In this document: one piece after another, positions 45,111-58,395 of the stretch
How the letters are laid out: each line of letters begins with the position of its first letter
Numbering within the stretch: the stretch's first letter is position 1
Assembly: GCF_963676685.1 (NCBI RefSeq)
Contig: NC_092345.1
Coordinates: 85,439,592-85,503,591, forward strand
Direction of reading: 5' to 3'
Length of the DNA: 64,000 nucleotides
Source of the DNA: Mytilus edulis
Taxonomy: Eukaryota; Mollusca; Bivalvia; Mytilida; Mytilidae
Notes under the pieces: generated by a model
What the model saw: only the letters and a program-made list of their open reading frames with translations
Told to the model about the DNA's origin: nothing
Database searches by the model: none
Translations under genes and position numbers: made by a program

Positions 45111-48100
45111 CTAGAACGTAAATACATTTTGAAATGGTCTATGTACTCTTGAGGATTCTATAAGATGTTTTCTAATTGGACTTTGTAGGCCTAGTTTAAT
45201 TCTTGGTGGTGTGTGTGGATCCACCACTTCCCAAACATGTGGATTTTCCAGTTTTATCTTTAATAATTCTGCAGCCTCTAAATGGCCTGAAATTAGATAA
45301 TGACTTAGTGTCAAGATAATAAGTTAATGCATATTTGGATTTTTACATAATACCAATGTAAAATATTTTGTGTTATATTTGCTCTTTATCTAAAGGTAAG
45401 TAGGGAATACCAACTTGAGATAAAATTTCAGTTACATAATATGCCATCCGCTCAAAATTCTATACCAACTAGATCAAAGACAAATATAAAGACATTTTCC
45501 TTATGTTGTTTACAAAAAGTTTTGTAAAAATTTACTGTCCAAATATACTATTACTAGTCTGGTGCATCAGACTAAAGGCTAAAGGTGTAGGCTGTATAAT
45601 GAAATGAAAACTGTATGTTGACCTCTACATCTAGATATTCCAATGATTGACCAGTTAAGTTTCAGAGTAGTTGATTTTGGTAAAAGTTTAATTGACAAAG
45701 GATGCCAAGAGAAGAGTTTGCTCACTTAACCATTTGGGTGAGTCAAATATTTTGTAAAATTGTTATGTTCATTCTCCTACTGGCCAATGATACAGATTTT
45801 TATTCAATCTTCCATGTCAAACATAATATGTTTAAAATTTTATTTACATGTTGCATTTGCTATAATGTCTATCTTACCAATAATAATTAAACTTGAAGGT
45901 TAACTTGGTGACCTACCTGCATTTATAGCACTGTCCATTGGATAGATGCCTGATCTTGTCGGTAAGTATCTGTCTGCTCCTTTACAAAATAAATAATATA
46001 ATTGTCTAGATAGGACAAGAGGGATGTTAGTAAACAAGAAAAAATGGATTAACTCCATCACATTTAGTGCTAGTACCAAATCAGCCATCTAGACCATGTA
46101 TTGGTTTCAAGTCTGTTTATAAGGACAGGGGTGTTGGTGTTTAAGGTGGCTCGGGCCTATTCGAAGTTTCTATCAGAAGTGCCGTATTTTTTGTTATTTA
46201 TTCTTTACAGAAAGTGAATCAAATTGATCGAAAAAAATAGGGGGTCACGAACCATTTAAGCTCAATATTTTACTTTTAAACAGGTATGTAAAAGGGACTA
46301 TTTTTCAATGAAATGATAGGGAAAATAGAGGTGTTGACATATTTTAATCGCAATATATAAAAAAAACGTTCTTTGACACTTGGTCCAAAACTGCAATAAA
46401 AAAAGCTGAAAAGAATGAGCAAATAAAAAACATAGGTCACTGATAAGAAAATTTTTTTGTTTTGCCTTAAACCCAAATTTTGGCAGGAAAATGGTGAAAA
46501 TGTGTTAAATGTCATTATCATATACTTAGCATTAATATGATAGCTTTTGCATATGTGTAATGGGCGGAAGTGCACAAGCCATATCTTCCCACCCGGGCTG
46601 ATAACCCATATCAAGTGCCTCTCGTGCAAAAAACCCATATCAGTGCCTCTCGTGCAAGTTACTTCCGATGTTTCCGGTATCGGTTGTTTACTTTTCCATT
46701 GTGACGTCAGATGTTTTTTTACGACGACGTCAAAATTTACGGGAACTTTTGTGGGGATAGTTTTTAAAATACTTGCTAACAAATGCCATTGACAATTATG
46801 AATCATTTTATAGTACAACAAACATGGAGTAGTAATGATCGTAAAACTCTTCCAAATTTTCAATGTTTCAAAATTCCTCTATAGGATATGTTACCATAAA
46901 TATATAAGGAGTTAATGATGCTGTTGGACAACTATAGTATATTTGATTCATAATTTTAATTTTCTTTATAAAGTGTTTGACTGTTTTAGTTATTGCATTA
47001 GTTTATTTGCCTTACATAAAACTATTGTCGGAAGTATATGATAAAGCGATTAATACATGGCCTTTTCCATATCAGCCTTGGTATCATCCCTCGACCCATA
47101 TCAGCACCTCGACTCCGTCTCGGGCTGATATGGGGGTCTCGGGATGATACACAGGCTGATATGGAAAAGGCCATGTATTAATCTCTATTTATTTAGCCTA
47201 TAACAGATACACATTATTACGAAAATATTCTTTTAGTGACATAACTACAATGATTTAACATTTCTAATCAATCAAAATATTAAATTTTTTTTTACGACAA
47301 ATGCTTTTCATGTGCATTGTAATTCATGCATGAAATTATGTGCAGTCGAATAGTCCTGATCCACCTTAATATGTTTTTTTTCATGTGAAAGATATTTTGG
47401 TTGATTCCTGTTATCAACCTTTATGTACTATTTGGTGATATTTATTTCACAAACATTATTCCATTGTAATCAATGTTAATAATAGGTCCCTTATATTTTC
47501 ATTGTCATTCCAATGCCTCCATATTTTTAGCTTGCATGTCTAATGGTTGTTTTTGAACACAAAAACAGTTTGAAATTTTAAATATTTGGCTATTGGTAGT
47601 CCACTTGACTATCTTCATTTACTAGGATTGTCAGTTTTCCTATGGAAGGTCAGTGGTTCTCTCTGGGCACTCTGGCTTCCTCTGCCAATAAAAACAAACT
47701 GAAGCCACAAAATTGCACAATAGTGTTGAAAGTGATGTTGAATTCAAATCAATCATTTTTTGCATTGTATTGGTATGTGATCTCCAGAGTTTGTTCTGTG
47801 TGTCACATGTTTCCTTCTAAATATGACATAAAATTTTCTTCATTTGTAATATATTACAATTTAGGAATTTGTCTTTCTTTTTTCCAAATATTTCTTGAAT
47901 AACTATTCTAATTTCTGACATACCTAGCTTCAGTAAGTGTCTAATGACATCTGTGTTGCCTTTTGCTGCAGCCCTATGAAGTGGAGTATAACCTTTTATG
48001 TTCTGAGTATTAACACAACATCCTGAATAAGAGAAATTACTCAACTACAGTTGACTCTAATAACGAAGAGTCATCAACTTAAAAAATTCTTTTAAGTGTG

Positions 48101-51100
48101 GACATGCATTGTTTATCTGTCAAAATTTGGTAGCAATCAGCTCTTTCAAAGTTATTTTTATATATAATTTTTAGATTTCTACCTTTCTAAAAAGCACCAA
48201 TGGCATAATGGTGGTTATAATTATCAAAATTGGCAGAGTACATTGCAATCAACTAAAAATATCCATTACTAAAACTTAAGATTTCTATCCTGTCCATCAG
48301 TTTTGACAACTATTTTTAAGGACCTCTTTCACAGCTTCCATGTTGACCTATGCTTTAAGTGCAATGCACTATATTTTCTAATGTTGCATGACCTTAAAAA
48401 AGTATTGAAAGTTCAAGTTAGAGTGAATCAATGGCTACGTTTAATGTGTAAATTTTCATATGGGCTCTGACACTAAATTAATTCTAAAGCAAGTGGATTT
48501 CATCTTGTATCAAAGTCTGTTTAATATCTGAATTGTTTCAATAATTTGAATCCTCATGGTCAATTTACCTGAACAGCATTTATTCTATATAAATTGCTTT
48601 CAAAATATGAAAAGGAAAAAACTGGGTCATAAAAAAAGTACATTTACAGAATATGTCTTCAAAAAATATTTCTGAGTTATCTCCCCTTATTGTGCAAAGA
48701 TCCTGCTTTATTTCCAAGTAAAATAAATTCTGTACTTATTAATTTTATTTGCTACAATATTTACCTGAACAGCATTCATTCTATATAAAATGCTTTCCAA
48801 AATATCAAAAGGGAAAACTGGGTCATGAAAAAAGTAAATTTACAAACATGTCTACAAATATTTCTGAGTTATCTCCCCTTATTGTGCAAAGATTCTATTT
48901 TCTTTTCATGTAAAATAAATTCTACAACTTTATACTTATTAATTTTATTTGCTTCAATATGACAAAATCATAGGAGTTTCTTCATTTAAATGAAAAGTGG
49001 GTTTCAGGGTATTTTAATATTCCAAATGACAAAAATTAGTGATATTTACATGTAAGGCTGATCTTCCACACTTTTTTTCCCTATTTTTAAAGACTTAGAA
49101 CATATTATGTTAAGTAATTTTCATAAAAGATGAATACAGAGAATAAGAAAATATACATTGATGCAATGAACTTTGTACAATTTTGTACACTTTATTGATT
49201 ATATTCACCTGCTTGACTTAAATCTGTGAGAACATCAGGATCAACATAGGGAGAATTCAAAATTCCAAATGTAGATAAATATATTGGAGAGTCTCCATCC
49301 CTAGTGTGAATGTTCATCACTGCACCTGCACAACAAATATATAATAAACATTTTGTAGTACACCTCAACTTCTTTTCTCATATTTGATTTAGAATCAACA
49401 TACTATAATCTAATTCAGGGAAAAAAAATATTTTACATTATTACATTGATTTCCCAGTTAAATAAAAAACGATAATTTCGCATGTGAAATAAACGTGGTT
49501 ATTTCACTCTCTGACGTCATACAACAATAGGCATTGTCAAGACGTCGATAACGGCGGATCAAAACAAATTGGAATGCGTAGAAAAAAGATATAGTTCCTT
49601 ACATGTTTTAAATTAATTTCTTAAAAAAAGCCATTAACCAATGTAATAAAAAGAATAACTAATCAATGAATTCAAATATTGAAAAATATTCAACTCGTGA
49701 CCAAACAACACTGATAATAATCTCATGCGCTACGCGCATTAGTGAATTAATGTGTTGTTCGGTCACTCGTTGAACATTTTTCTCTATTTGAATTCTTCGA
49801 TTAGTTATTCTATAATTAATATTAAATTCAAAATGTAGCCACTGTTTTACAGAAGTTGTCATCTCTACTATTCTTTCAAAAGCAAGTTTTATGATCCTCT
49901 ACTGAATATACTGCTGAACTGAAATGATTTTGGGGTGTCAGTTGAATTAATAAAAAAAATAAGCAAATGTCTGATAAATATGGAGAGGTTGCTGCCTCTC
50001 TTATGTTTTTAAATTGATCGCCATGTTTGCAAGATAGTACGATTATACAAGGATTTTGTCAAATAATTGATGCATTGCATTTTTTTAACCAAAAATGTTA
50101 TTTCTTCTACTAGTTCAACTGTAACCAGTTTTTCTCTAGCTTAGTATTATAACTTTTAAGCCCAAAATGTTAAAATATACTTATTTTAGTAAAAAGTGAT
50201 TTAAAAATTAATTTTACCTTTTGAAATCATATACTTTATCAGCTTCCTATCACCACTTAAACAAGAACACTGAAATAAAAGTTTATCGTTGATAACAGAT
50301 TATTATGAGTAAACAAATTAAAAAACAGAATCAATAGCGCTCTCATCATACAGTAGTATGAAGAGGGATGCTGAAAAACATAAGACGGTTTTGATAAAAT
50401 GGTGAACTCAAATACCAAAGTTCAGCCCAATTTCTGAAGGCATTTAGAAAAAAAGTCTGTATAACTGTAATTTTCAACAATTCATTTATTTTCCTCAATT
50501 CATCTCAGTCAAAGCCCATAATTTCGGCAAAAATTAGCAGACAGGAACAAAACTTAAACTTGATCTGTAACTCACATACCAAAAATCACCCAATAATATC
50601 TAAAGGAGTTTAGAAAACATTTGTGTTTATGGTTTGTTGTGGAATGGTGGACAAGGCCAAGGGTGAAACAATATGGCCCCAACATTGTTGCACGGCCATA
50701 AAAACTATCAACCTTTGAGCATACCAAAAATAATGAAAGTCCTCCTGATGGCATCACATAGTTAACATCATATTCATATTTTTCTACCAATGAAATTACT
50801 GCTTCTGTATGGCCTGGCTCATAGGCAGACTGAAATATATAACAAAATCATTATAATAGATGATAGATATTACCAACTAAAGAAAACTTGAATATTATTG
50901 AAACAAGTAATCTCTTGAAACCTTAGCCTGTATTGCTTGTGTTCCATGTTTCGGTCCTATATTGTACATTGTAGCAGCATGAGTTTATCTGAGATGACAG
51001 TTTATAATAGCCTTCACATAGTTTTGATTTTGTCATAACCGAAATAAAAATATCTTAAATCATTATTTGAAACGCCTCAAAGTTCATAATGATTGATTGG

Positions 51101-53126
51101 TTGATTGATGTGGGTTTGCTTATGGCACACATTCCTTGCATTAAATGTTGTATGCTAGCTCAGCTAGTCCAAAACATCTGAGTGCATGTATAATAATAGA
51201 CTTGCATGTCACACATGTTCAGAAATAGTCCGATTAAATGGTTTAAATGACTTTAAGAAACAAATTTTGAAATGTTGAGCTATCAGAAAAATAATAACTT
51301 ACCTTGGCCAGATCATATACATTCCAATTCATCTTTATGGGATTCAGCTCACATTCATTCTCCTTATTTTTCTTACCTTAATAAAGTACATTTAACAAAA
51401 TTGTAAATTAATGTCTTATATTCTTGTATAATTTACATATATATTGAGACATGCATGTTCTCTTGGGACTTTCTCTGTCTCATATGTTTCTTATTTGTTA
51501 GATAATTTACTTTTTTCAGCAAAAGTTTTAGATATACTTGTCTCTTTGAAATAAATGAAATGTACTATAATAGTCAGTATTATAATATTATTATCTAAGA
51601 ATAGGAACATCTGGGAATTGAAGCAAACTTTAGATGTCTTTTTATGGTTAATTTATATTGTGTGGTTGCTCTGTTATTAACATCAACCTAACATCACCTT
51701 TTATCCATATCTGACTTGTATGATACATTTGTACAAGGCAATGTATTCCAAATATCATTGAACTGACAGACAAGTCAAGTAAAATCATTTTTAAATCTGC
51801 CTCTTTAATGTTATATTATAAGTTAATACAACAAAATGGCTATTTTACAGTGAAAATTTATTTAAGTGGAATGCTATCTAATATTTTATAGCAACATTAC
51901 CTGACTTGTTTCTTTTGTAGAAGACAATACACACTGTAAGCAAGAACACAGTCAGCAGTATATGCCTGTGATATTCTTTAATCAAATAGGCATAATCTAA
52001 CTGCTGACACCATACAAATGCCAAATTCACCCAAACTTTTGACTCTGAAAAATATAATATACATTGTATTAGCTGAATAGCATATTGTCAATACAGAGTT
52101 TTTCTATATTTCAACAATTCAATGTATAATCAGAATGCCCTATTACACCACATATTAAAAAGTTGTGTAATCATTTAGTAAGTTTCAGGTTGTATGTGGT
52201 CATTTCCTATAATTCAATGGGAAAATCAGCTTTAGTTCAACAAAAGAAGTAAAAATAATGTAAACAAATGATTTTAGAATACTTCAGGAGTTGAAAAATA
52301 AGCCAAGATTACAAAAAACAACACACAAATGAAAAGTTTTAAACATTTTATCAAAGGCAGAAAATTGAAAAAAAAAACTCCATGTAAATGGCAAACAAAT
52401 TAGGAGTCAAATTGGGGAAATAAGTCCATAAACGGAATTCTTTAGTAAACAACATTTTCAGATGTCAAAGTTTGGTTTGTAGTGTTATTGGGTTGCTGTA
52501 TGTCTCATTATAGTTTTCCAAGCAAGTCTTTTTCTTCAGCCCATGAAGAAAGCATTTATAGTTATATTAAGGCAACATCTGTGCTTAACTGTTTAGGGTC
52601 TGTCTGACTGAAAAGAAATTTGAACTTTTCAACTACATATACTCAACCAAAAAATCCTCTAAGTTCTGTCTGACAGAATGATTTTTTGTCTGACATTTTT
52701 TTGGTCAGACAGAGCTTGGGATACACTGCTGATTTAAAATTTAATTTCAGTCAGTATTTACATTTGTCAGCTGCAAGATTGTCAATATGAAATAATGAAA
52801 ATAACTGAAACTTTAAACTTTTAGTATAAAAATAAAGAAGTGGTATGATTGCCGAGTAGACAACCATCATTCAAAGCTCTGCTAGTGAAAGACACACATC
52901 AATAAAACTTAACTGAATAAAAAATTCTTTGTAAAGTTTTTATTGCTAGTTCATCTGTTTTCTTTTCAAAGTTTATAAATTGTTAGTTTACAATTTTTAC
53001 ATGATATCAAATGAAAAAAAAAAGATGTTTTTCAATAATGATGATCCTGATCATCCACTCACCTTGAAAACAGGTGTTAATACATGATAAACAAGAACTA
53101 AAGGCATCTCCACCAAGATATTCCAT
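45111..53126 (-). CDS. Membrane-anchored ankyrin-repeat protein
   Basis: Nine exons in transcript order: 53126-53063, 52044-51901, 51376-51303, 50829-50725, 50269-50218, 49325-49209, 48022-47924, 45979-45917, 45286-45111. All joins keep phase and give 297 residues. The start MEYLGGDAF is a Cys-rich N-terminus (SSCLSCINTC). One hydrophobic segment at about residues 49-64 (ILLTVFLLTVCIVFY) is followed by a basic stretch, so an N-out/C-in anchor is likely. Ankyrin repeats run from about residue 89 to 245; the clearest has GYTPLHRAAAKGNTDVIRHL near 196-215. The tail (about 250-297) is non-repeat, ending VHRPFQNVFTF. The family was not recognised; ankyrins mediate protein binding, so an adaptor role at a membrane is inference. 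Confidence 0.8.
47048..47183. mobile_element. Long hairpin (foldback), ~55-bp arms
   Basis: GATTAATACATGGCCTTTTC, CATATCAGCC, GTATCATCCC and CCATATCAGC on the left are each matched in reverse on the right, around the centre ACCTCGACTCCGTCTCGGG. Phrases GGGCTGATA and CCCATATCA also recur at 46595-46650. It lies within intron 7 of the ankyrin gene. Confidence 0.85.
49652..49811. mobile_element. Long hairpin (foldback), ~75-bp arms
   Basis: AGAATAACTAATC, GAATTCAAATA, AAAAATATTCAACTCGTGAC and CAAACAACAC on the left pair with TTAGTTATTCT, TATTTGAATTC, GTCACTCGTTGAACATTTTT and GTGTTGTTCG on the right. The loop is near TGCGCTACGCGCA. It lies within intron 5 of the ankyrin gene. Confidence 0.8.
50440..50600 (-). 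repeat. Inverted unit of the ~160-bp dispersed repeat
   Basis: On the minus strand it reads GGTATGTGAGTTACAGATCA, AGTTTAAGTTTTGTTCCTGT and TGTTGAAAATTACAGTTATA, matching the units at 18480-19210. It lies in the ankyrin gene, between exons 4 and 5. Confidence 0.7.
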
Positions 53127-53959
53127 ATTTGTAATTTAGCTACAATACAATATATCTCACCTAAAATAAAGTTCTGAAAATATTAATATTCTGAATTTAT
53201 TCATAAATAACAGACAGTATAATTTTTTTGTTTTTTCAATCATTCGTGAAAGGGAAATACTGAAATAATAATTTGCTTTATGCAACCAGTTTATTCAATT
53301 TTGTCAAAATAATCCTAAAACATTGTTATGAAGTTATGAATGGGGGAAGGGTCTACTTCATTGATTCTGTATTCATGTGATTTTCTTTTAACTCATTTAA
53401 TAGCTAGATTGTCAAAAAATCATTCTTTTACTGGTGAAAACAATGAATGTCGAATGATTGATTACTTATTTTTTTAATCTATGACATGAAATCAAGCAGA
53501 CCAAGAAAAGTCCAATTGAAGAGGTTGCTTATTATTTACAGTTATGTTTATATCTGGTAATGTAACTGTCACCAGTCTTAGGAGGTCATCTTGATAGTTT
53601 TACATTACATATATGTGAAGAAACTACAAAAGAGGAAACATACACAAGTGTTTACAGTGTCATTTGGGACACTTACTAAAGACTAATTTAGTTGAAGTCT
53701 GGATCAAAATATACAAAAGCCCAAGCATTGTTAATTGTTGATTTCAGACTTATTGTAATTCGGATATCTACATTTTAGTTATTTTATGTTATAAAAATAT
53801 CAAATATGATAATTAATATGATAATTAGTCAAAAAACTCAAATTGGTGAACAAGTATTTGACAGCTAATGTTGCATCTAACTACTAATCAATGCTTATGC
53901 CACTTTTAATTACTTTTTTTTCTGGTAACAGAAGGCCAAGAGCTTGGTGAGCTTCAGCA
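53127..53959. repeat. 5' flank of ankyrin gene with a dispersed repeat
   Basis: About 53400-53885 resembles 59640-60035: both have AAAAAATCATTCTT, TATGACAT or TATGATAT with AAATTAAACAGAC-like text, a GGAGGTC segment, and a closing GGTGAACAAGTATTTGACAG or equivalent. Otherwise no gene. The promoter of the ankyrin gene should be near 53130-53400. Confidence 0.5.
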
Positions 53960-54245
53960 TTGATATTTTCATGTGTCTTTCTATGTTGTGATTTCGGGAA
54001 AGGGTGAAGGTAGATTTTTGGTTAGATCGTTGGTTTTCCTGTTTCACTGTGTTTGAATGGTTTGTCACCAGTCATTTTTGGGGCCTTTCTAGCTTGTTGT
54101 TCGGTGTGAGCCAAGGCTTGGTGTTGAAGACCGTATTTTGACCTATAATCATTAATGTTTAATATTGCATTTGTAAACTACGACTTGAAATTTGAATGGA
54201 GAGTTGTCTCATTGTCATTGCATTGGCACTAATTAATACCTCATT
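53960..54245 (+). repeat. Dispersed retroposon tail, copy C
   Basis: GGTTTTCCTGTTTCACTGTG, TTTTTGGGGCCTTTCTAGC, TTGTTCGGTGTGAGCCAAGG and GGAGAGTTGTCTCATTGTCA. Same family as 36630-36800. Confidence 0.7.
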
Positions 54246-54650
54246 AAAAAAAAAGTGTCTTGAGAAAAAGTGTCCTGGAATAAAGTAGATTCAACTTCTC
54301 ATTGTTAGTTTTAAACAGAATGGACAAAATGTTCATAAAAGGGTCTATTCACCTCATAATTATCAATAGGTTCTCTCTTAGTTTTCAGTTTCTAATGCGT
54401 GTTAGCAGACGACGTAATACACTGCCTTGTATGAGCGTGTGCATATAAAATACGGATCGAAATACAAACGAAACGAAACAAATATAAACGAAAGGAAACT
54501 AAATAAAACTAAACGAAAGAAGACAAGACAAGAAATCGAAAAAACAAACCAAAACTTGAAGAACGAAACAAAATTAACAAAATAAAACACTCCAAAATCA
54601 TACATTGATCAATCCATAGGATGCAAACAGTTAAACCCTTGGGATCTAAG

Positions 54651-54991
54651 CCGGTCCTCGATGTAGGGGGTCCCGCTTACTGTTTTATCAGAATCCCGTA
54701 TCCCGCTTACACTATGTACGTAAGCAATTCTCATTTTTTTGTCATTTCTCGGGTCCCGCTAGACCTCATTTCCCGTTTTCACGACACAATAATTTGACTC
54801 TACCGTGTCACGCTTACCGAAAATCGGCAATCCCGCGTCATGCTTAGACCCCAATGAGACCCACGATGTATTCTTGCGGATGTCACTCAAATCACATCAA
54901 ATGATGATCAATGATGTATTGACAGTTATATGTCAATACATCCTTTGATGTGATTTGAAATTGAGACATCCGAAAGAATACATCGAGGACC
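54651..54991. mobile_element. TIR element containing a compound hairpin
   Basis: The ends GGTCCTCGATGTA and TACATCGAGGACC are inverted. The left body repeats TCCCGCTTAC and TCCCG-type phrases. The right third (54865-54984) is a hairpin with GATGTATTC..GGATGTC and CAAATCACATCAAA arms, whose centre is a second palindrome, GATGTATTGAC..GTCAATACATC. Confidence 0.7.
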
Positions 54992-54992
54992 T

Positions 54993-55935
54993 TAATTAGG
55001 GGGGGGCGCCTGGGATTTTTTTGAAAAAAATATTTTTATGGCCTAGCTGACCGAAAAAAAATTATTTAACACTGAAGCTGAAAATTTTTTTATGCTGTCA
55101 CCTTGAAAAATTTTTTTTTGCACTTCTGAATTTGAGAATGGTGAATCTAACAACAGACGAGACAGTAAAACAGCAGATTATAAACATCTGTCCAGTATAC
55201 AGATTAAGCTAAGATTTCTATTTATAGATCTTTATACCTTATCACTTTTTGTATGTTCCTATAATAGTGTTTGATCCAGAAATATTTATAAGAATTCCAA
55301 ATCTCCCGCATATATATATGTTACTACTGTAAGACCATACTTAAAACTGCAACTATTATAAACATGTAATGGTCATTTTATAACAGGAATAGATATGGTA
55401 TCATAAGCAGTCTTTTAAGATAGCCCTGATTGTGTATGACACAGACTTGTATACTGGTAGTATTTTCCGTTTGGAATGTCAATTATCATAGTTGGAAACT
55501 GGATTTTATAAGTTGGAGCTCGAGCTACTCACTATTTGCCATTACATATGGCAATGGTGGCCACTTCAATTGCAGTATTAAAATTTAAGGATACCTGTAT
55601 GACGGACTCCGAGAATATCATAATGTAGAAAGTGGGCTAAAAAAACCAACTGAGACAACAGCCAATGCCAGGATATAGACAGAGCCATGCACTTTACATT
55701 TTACATCAATTAAAAAATTAAAATGAATTTTATGTTAATTTTATGGTTTTGTGAAAAAAAAATTGTATTTCTGTTCCACATTATAGGAAAACAAATTTTG
55801 CTTTCCTTCTCATAAGAAAAAAATATATATTGTCGGAGGAAGGTTCTGAAAAAAAAATTATGAACACAAAAAAAATCCCAGGCCCCCCCCCCCCCCCCCC
55901 CCCCCCCCAGATAAGAAAATGGTTGTTGCCTTATT
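54993..55935. mobile_element. Element with G-run/C-run inverted ends, second copy
   Basis: The left end is AGGGGGGGGCGCCTGGGATT; the right end is AAAATCCCAGGC followed by a long C run and AGATAAGAAAATGG. The homopolymer-rich sub-ends resemble 12605-12890. There is no gene. Confidence 0.5.
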
Positions 55936-56612
55936 GGCAAAGCATTACCGCGGCAGCCGAGGAAGCAACAAAACGATCACCAAACAACAACATTATCAAG
56001 CTTCAAGATGTTATTAAACAAAGCGCACACACAAGTGTCATGCTGAAGTGGCAAACGGCAGAACTTTGGAAATAAGTGACACAGGAAGAGATCTTTTTGA
56101 AAAAAACCCATCCTACATAAAAAAAAAAAAAAAAAAAAAAATTCCAACAACATTCTTTGCAGTATCTTCACACAGCTAAGAACATGATTTACCACCCTAA
56201 ATTACTATAAACACCGCACTCGGCAAAAAACACCGAATTGTGCAGCTGTGGAAACAGCACAACACTATATGATCTCACAGAATTCTCCAACTAAATATAT
56301 GTACCACTCAGTTCTGAACAATAGAACTAGGGATACGCAACATCAACACAGACACACTACTTGCAAGACTAGCCCAGTTGTTTTAACATAAAAAAAAATT
56401 GGGACCCTTTTATGCAGATTTTTTTTTCCGGTTTTCGGTCATAGGACGGTTCAAGGAGGAGCTACATGTAGAAAGGACTTATAAACAATTTATGAATGAA
56501 AACTATTAATTAATCTTCTGAATAGAGTAAATCATGGTAAATTGAATACATAAACAACCCATTTTTGTGATACCGAGATTACTCAAAATTGTCCAAAATC
56601 TGCTCTTCGGGT

Positions 56613-57140
56613 CTAGGCAGAAACGAACTTCTCTATTACTTTGTCAATATTAACACTGAATTCCCGATGAATATGCAGTAATGCTAGCGATAATAACCTG
56701 TCGTTGTTCATTGTTGATCGTACATTTGTTTTCAACAGACGTAGTACCTTGATATATCTCCACGGTAGCACTCGCGAGGTGTTATAAATCAGCGTACGTG
56801 TTCGCCATCGAGCGACCTCCCAATTGAATTCGTCAAAATTATACATGCCAGGTCAGTTTCGTATGTCTCAGACAAAGTTGAGATTTCTTCGTTTGTTATA
56901 TTTCCAACAACACAAGGAAGCAGATACGGCGCAAAGAAGCGATTTTCTAATAATACCAGACGCGACTTCACTCTCCAGTTTCATTATCATATGGTCTACG
57001 AACGCAAAATATAATGAGACTTTCCAATACTGTTTTGGTGTGTTTGCAGGGTGATTGGGTCTTGTTGTCTGTCGAACACATCGCCTCGGGATCTGATAAA
57101 TCAAATGCCGATTGGTACATCTCATTCCAAACAGATAAAC
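56613..57140 (-). pseudogene. hAT transposase C-terminus, broken
   Basis: Three minus-strand frames in sequence follow the order of a hAT transposase 3' half. Near 57020-57000: YWKVSLYFAFVDHMIMKLES. Near 56960-56880: ENRFFAPYLLPCVV and ETYETDLACI. Then 56846-56613: EFNWEVARWRTR, and LKTNVRSTMNNDRLLSLALL with HIHREF, the hAT dimerisation end. At least two frame changes and a shortened middle indicate a dead copy. The catalytic N-terminal half is not seen. Confidence 0.75.
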
Positions 57141-57240
57141 CGAACTCAGTAAAATGTGCTCCGAAACTACATGTTTTAGACTGAGTATAACAAATTCAAA
57201 TCTTGCGAAAGATACAAGTTACTGTCCGATTTTGTCATGA

Positions 57241-57890
57241 TCTCCAATAAAACTTTTATTTTGAAACCAAATGCCGTTATTTAATGACATTTCATTAATT
57301 AAAAAAAAGTGACAACATATGTGTTTCCTTTAAACATTTAATTTATATTTTTATTTTGCCATTTTTTTTTTGCATGCCGAATCGATGTGCACGCAACTGC
57401 GTGTTAGCGTATATGCAGCTACGCGCCTGTATACAGTGAATTGTTTACTGTCCTCCTCTCTTACTATTTTCCCAATGTAATGGTTCAAATCAGGAACATA
57501 TGTATTGACAGTTGTTACCAGCACAAATCTTCCTAGTTGCCTTTTTCAAACACACCCTTTCGTTTTTTAAAGCTTGTGTGCTTTGTCGAAAAAAAATGAC
57601 ATCATTCGAAAATATAAATCAACATGCAGACATCTTATACGCTCAGGTATTTCATATGCATGCAATCTTTTATGTTAATATTCTTTACAAAAGCACAAAA
57701 AACTGGCAAGGATTTGCATATTTTGGAATTAACATTGATTCACTCATGGGTCTTTGCATCGGAAATAAACCAATTTATTCAAACCAGTTGTTGAATTCTT
57801 CTCATATATTTTATGATGGTATTATACTAAACCCCTAACGAGAGGGATCGAGTGTGCTTGATCTTCATATGACGAGGATATACTCTTTCA
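57241..57890. other. No gene recognised
   Basis: A 108-codon frame at 57512-57838 has no recognisable domain or splice context. It is followed directly by the LINE tail region. Confidence 0.4.
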
Positions 57891-58395
57891 ATCAGTTTAA
57901 TTGGGGCTGGCATGTCAGTATCTGCTAGTAGTCCTGTGTTTATTTATGTATCATTGTCATTTTGCTTAGGTTTTTTTTGTTACCCATTCTGACATCAAAA
58001 TCGGACTTCTTTTAGACTGAGTTTTATTGTGCGTATTGTTATGTGTTTCTTTATTCTACATTGGCCCGGCTAGACTCTGGTATAGAGGAGGGTTGAGATC
58101 TCTAAAAACATGTTTAACCCCGCCGCATTTTTGCGCCTGTACCAAGTCAGATGCCTCTGGCCTTATATGTTTTTATAATTTTAGTTCATTTATGTTTTTG
58201 AGTTTAGTATGACCCTTTTCACTAAATTAGTACACCATTTTATCCAGGGGCCAGATAAGGACCGACTCCGGGTGCGGGATTTTTCTCGCTGCGCGTGTGT
58301 TGAAGACCCATTGGTAGCCTTCAGTTAGGATCTGCTCTTTGGTCGGGTTGTAATCTCTTTGACATATTTACCTATTTCCATTCTCAATTTTATTC
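57891..58395 (+). repeat. LINE 3' untranslated region and tail, copy 2
   Basis: GGGGCTGGCATGTCAGTATC, TTGCTTAGG, GACATCAAAATCGGACTTCT, TACATTGGCCCGGCTAGACT and GGCCAGATAAGGACCGACTC lead into the same closing phrases as 38270-38425 (CTCCGGGTGCGGGA, GGTCGGGTTGTAATCTCTTT, CCATTTCCATT-like). Longest copy of this tail in the window. Confidence 0.75.

Noticed and set aside
56100-56195. Frame with a poly-Phe run on the minus strand
   Set aside because: Caused by a homopolymer A tract at 56119-56140.
57512-57838. 108-codon frame before the LINE tail
   Set aside because: Could be retroelement-derived because of its position, but no motif supports a call.
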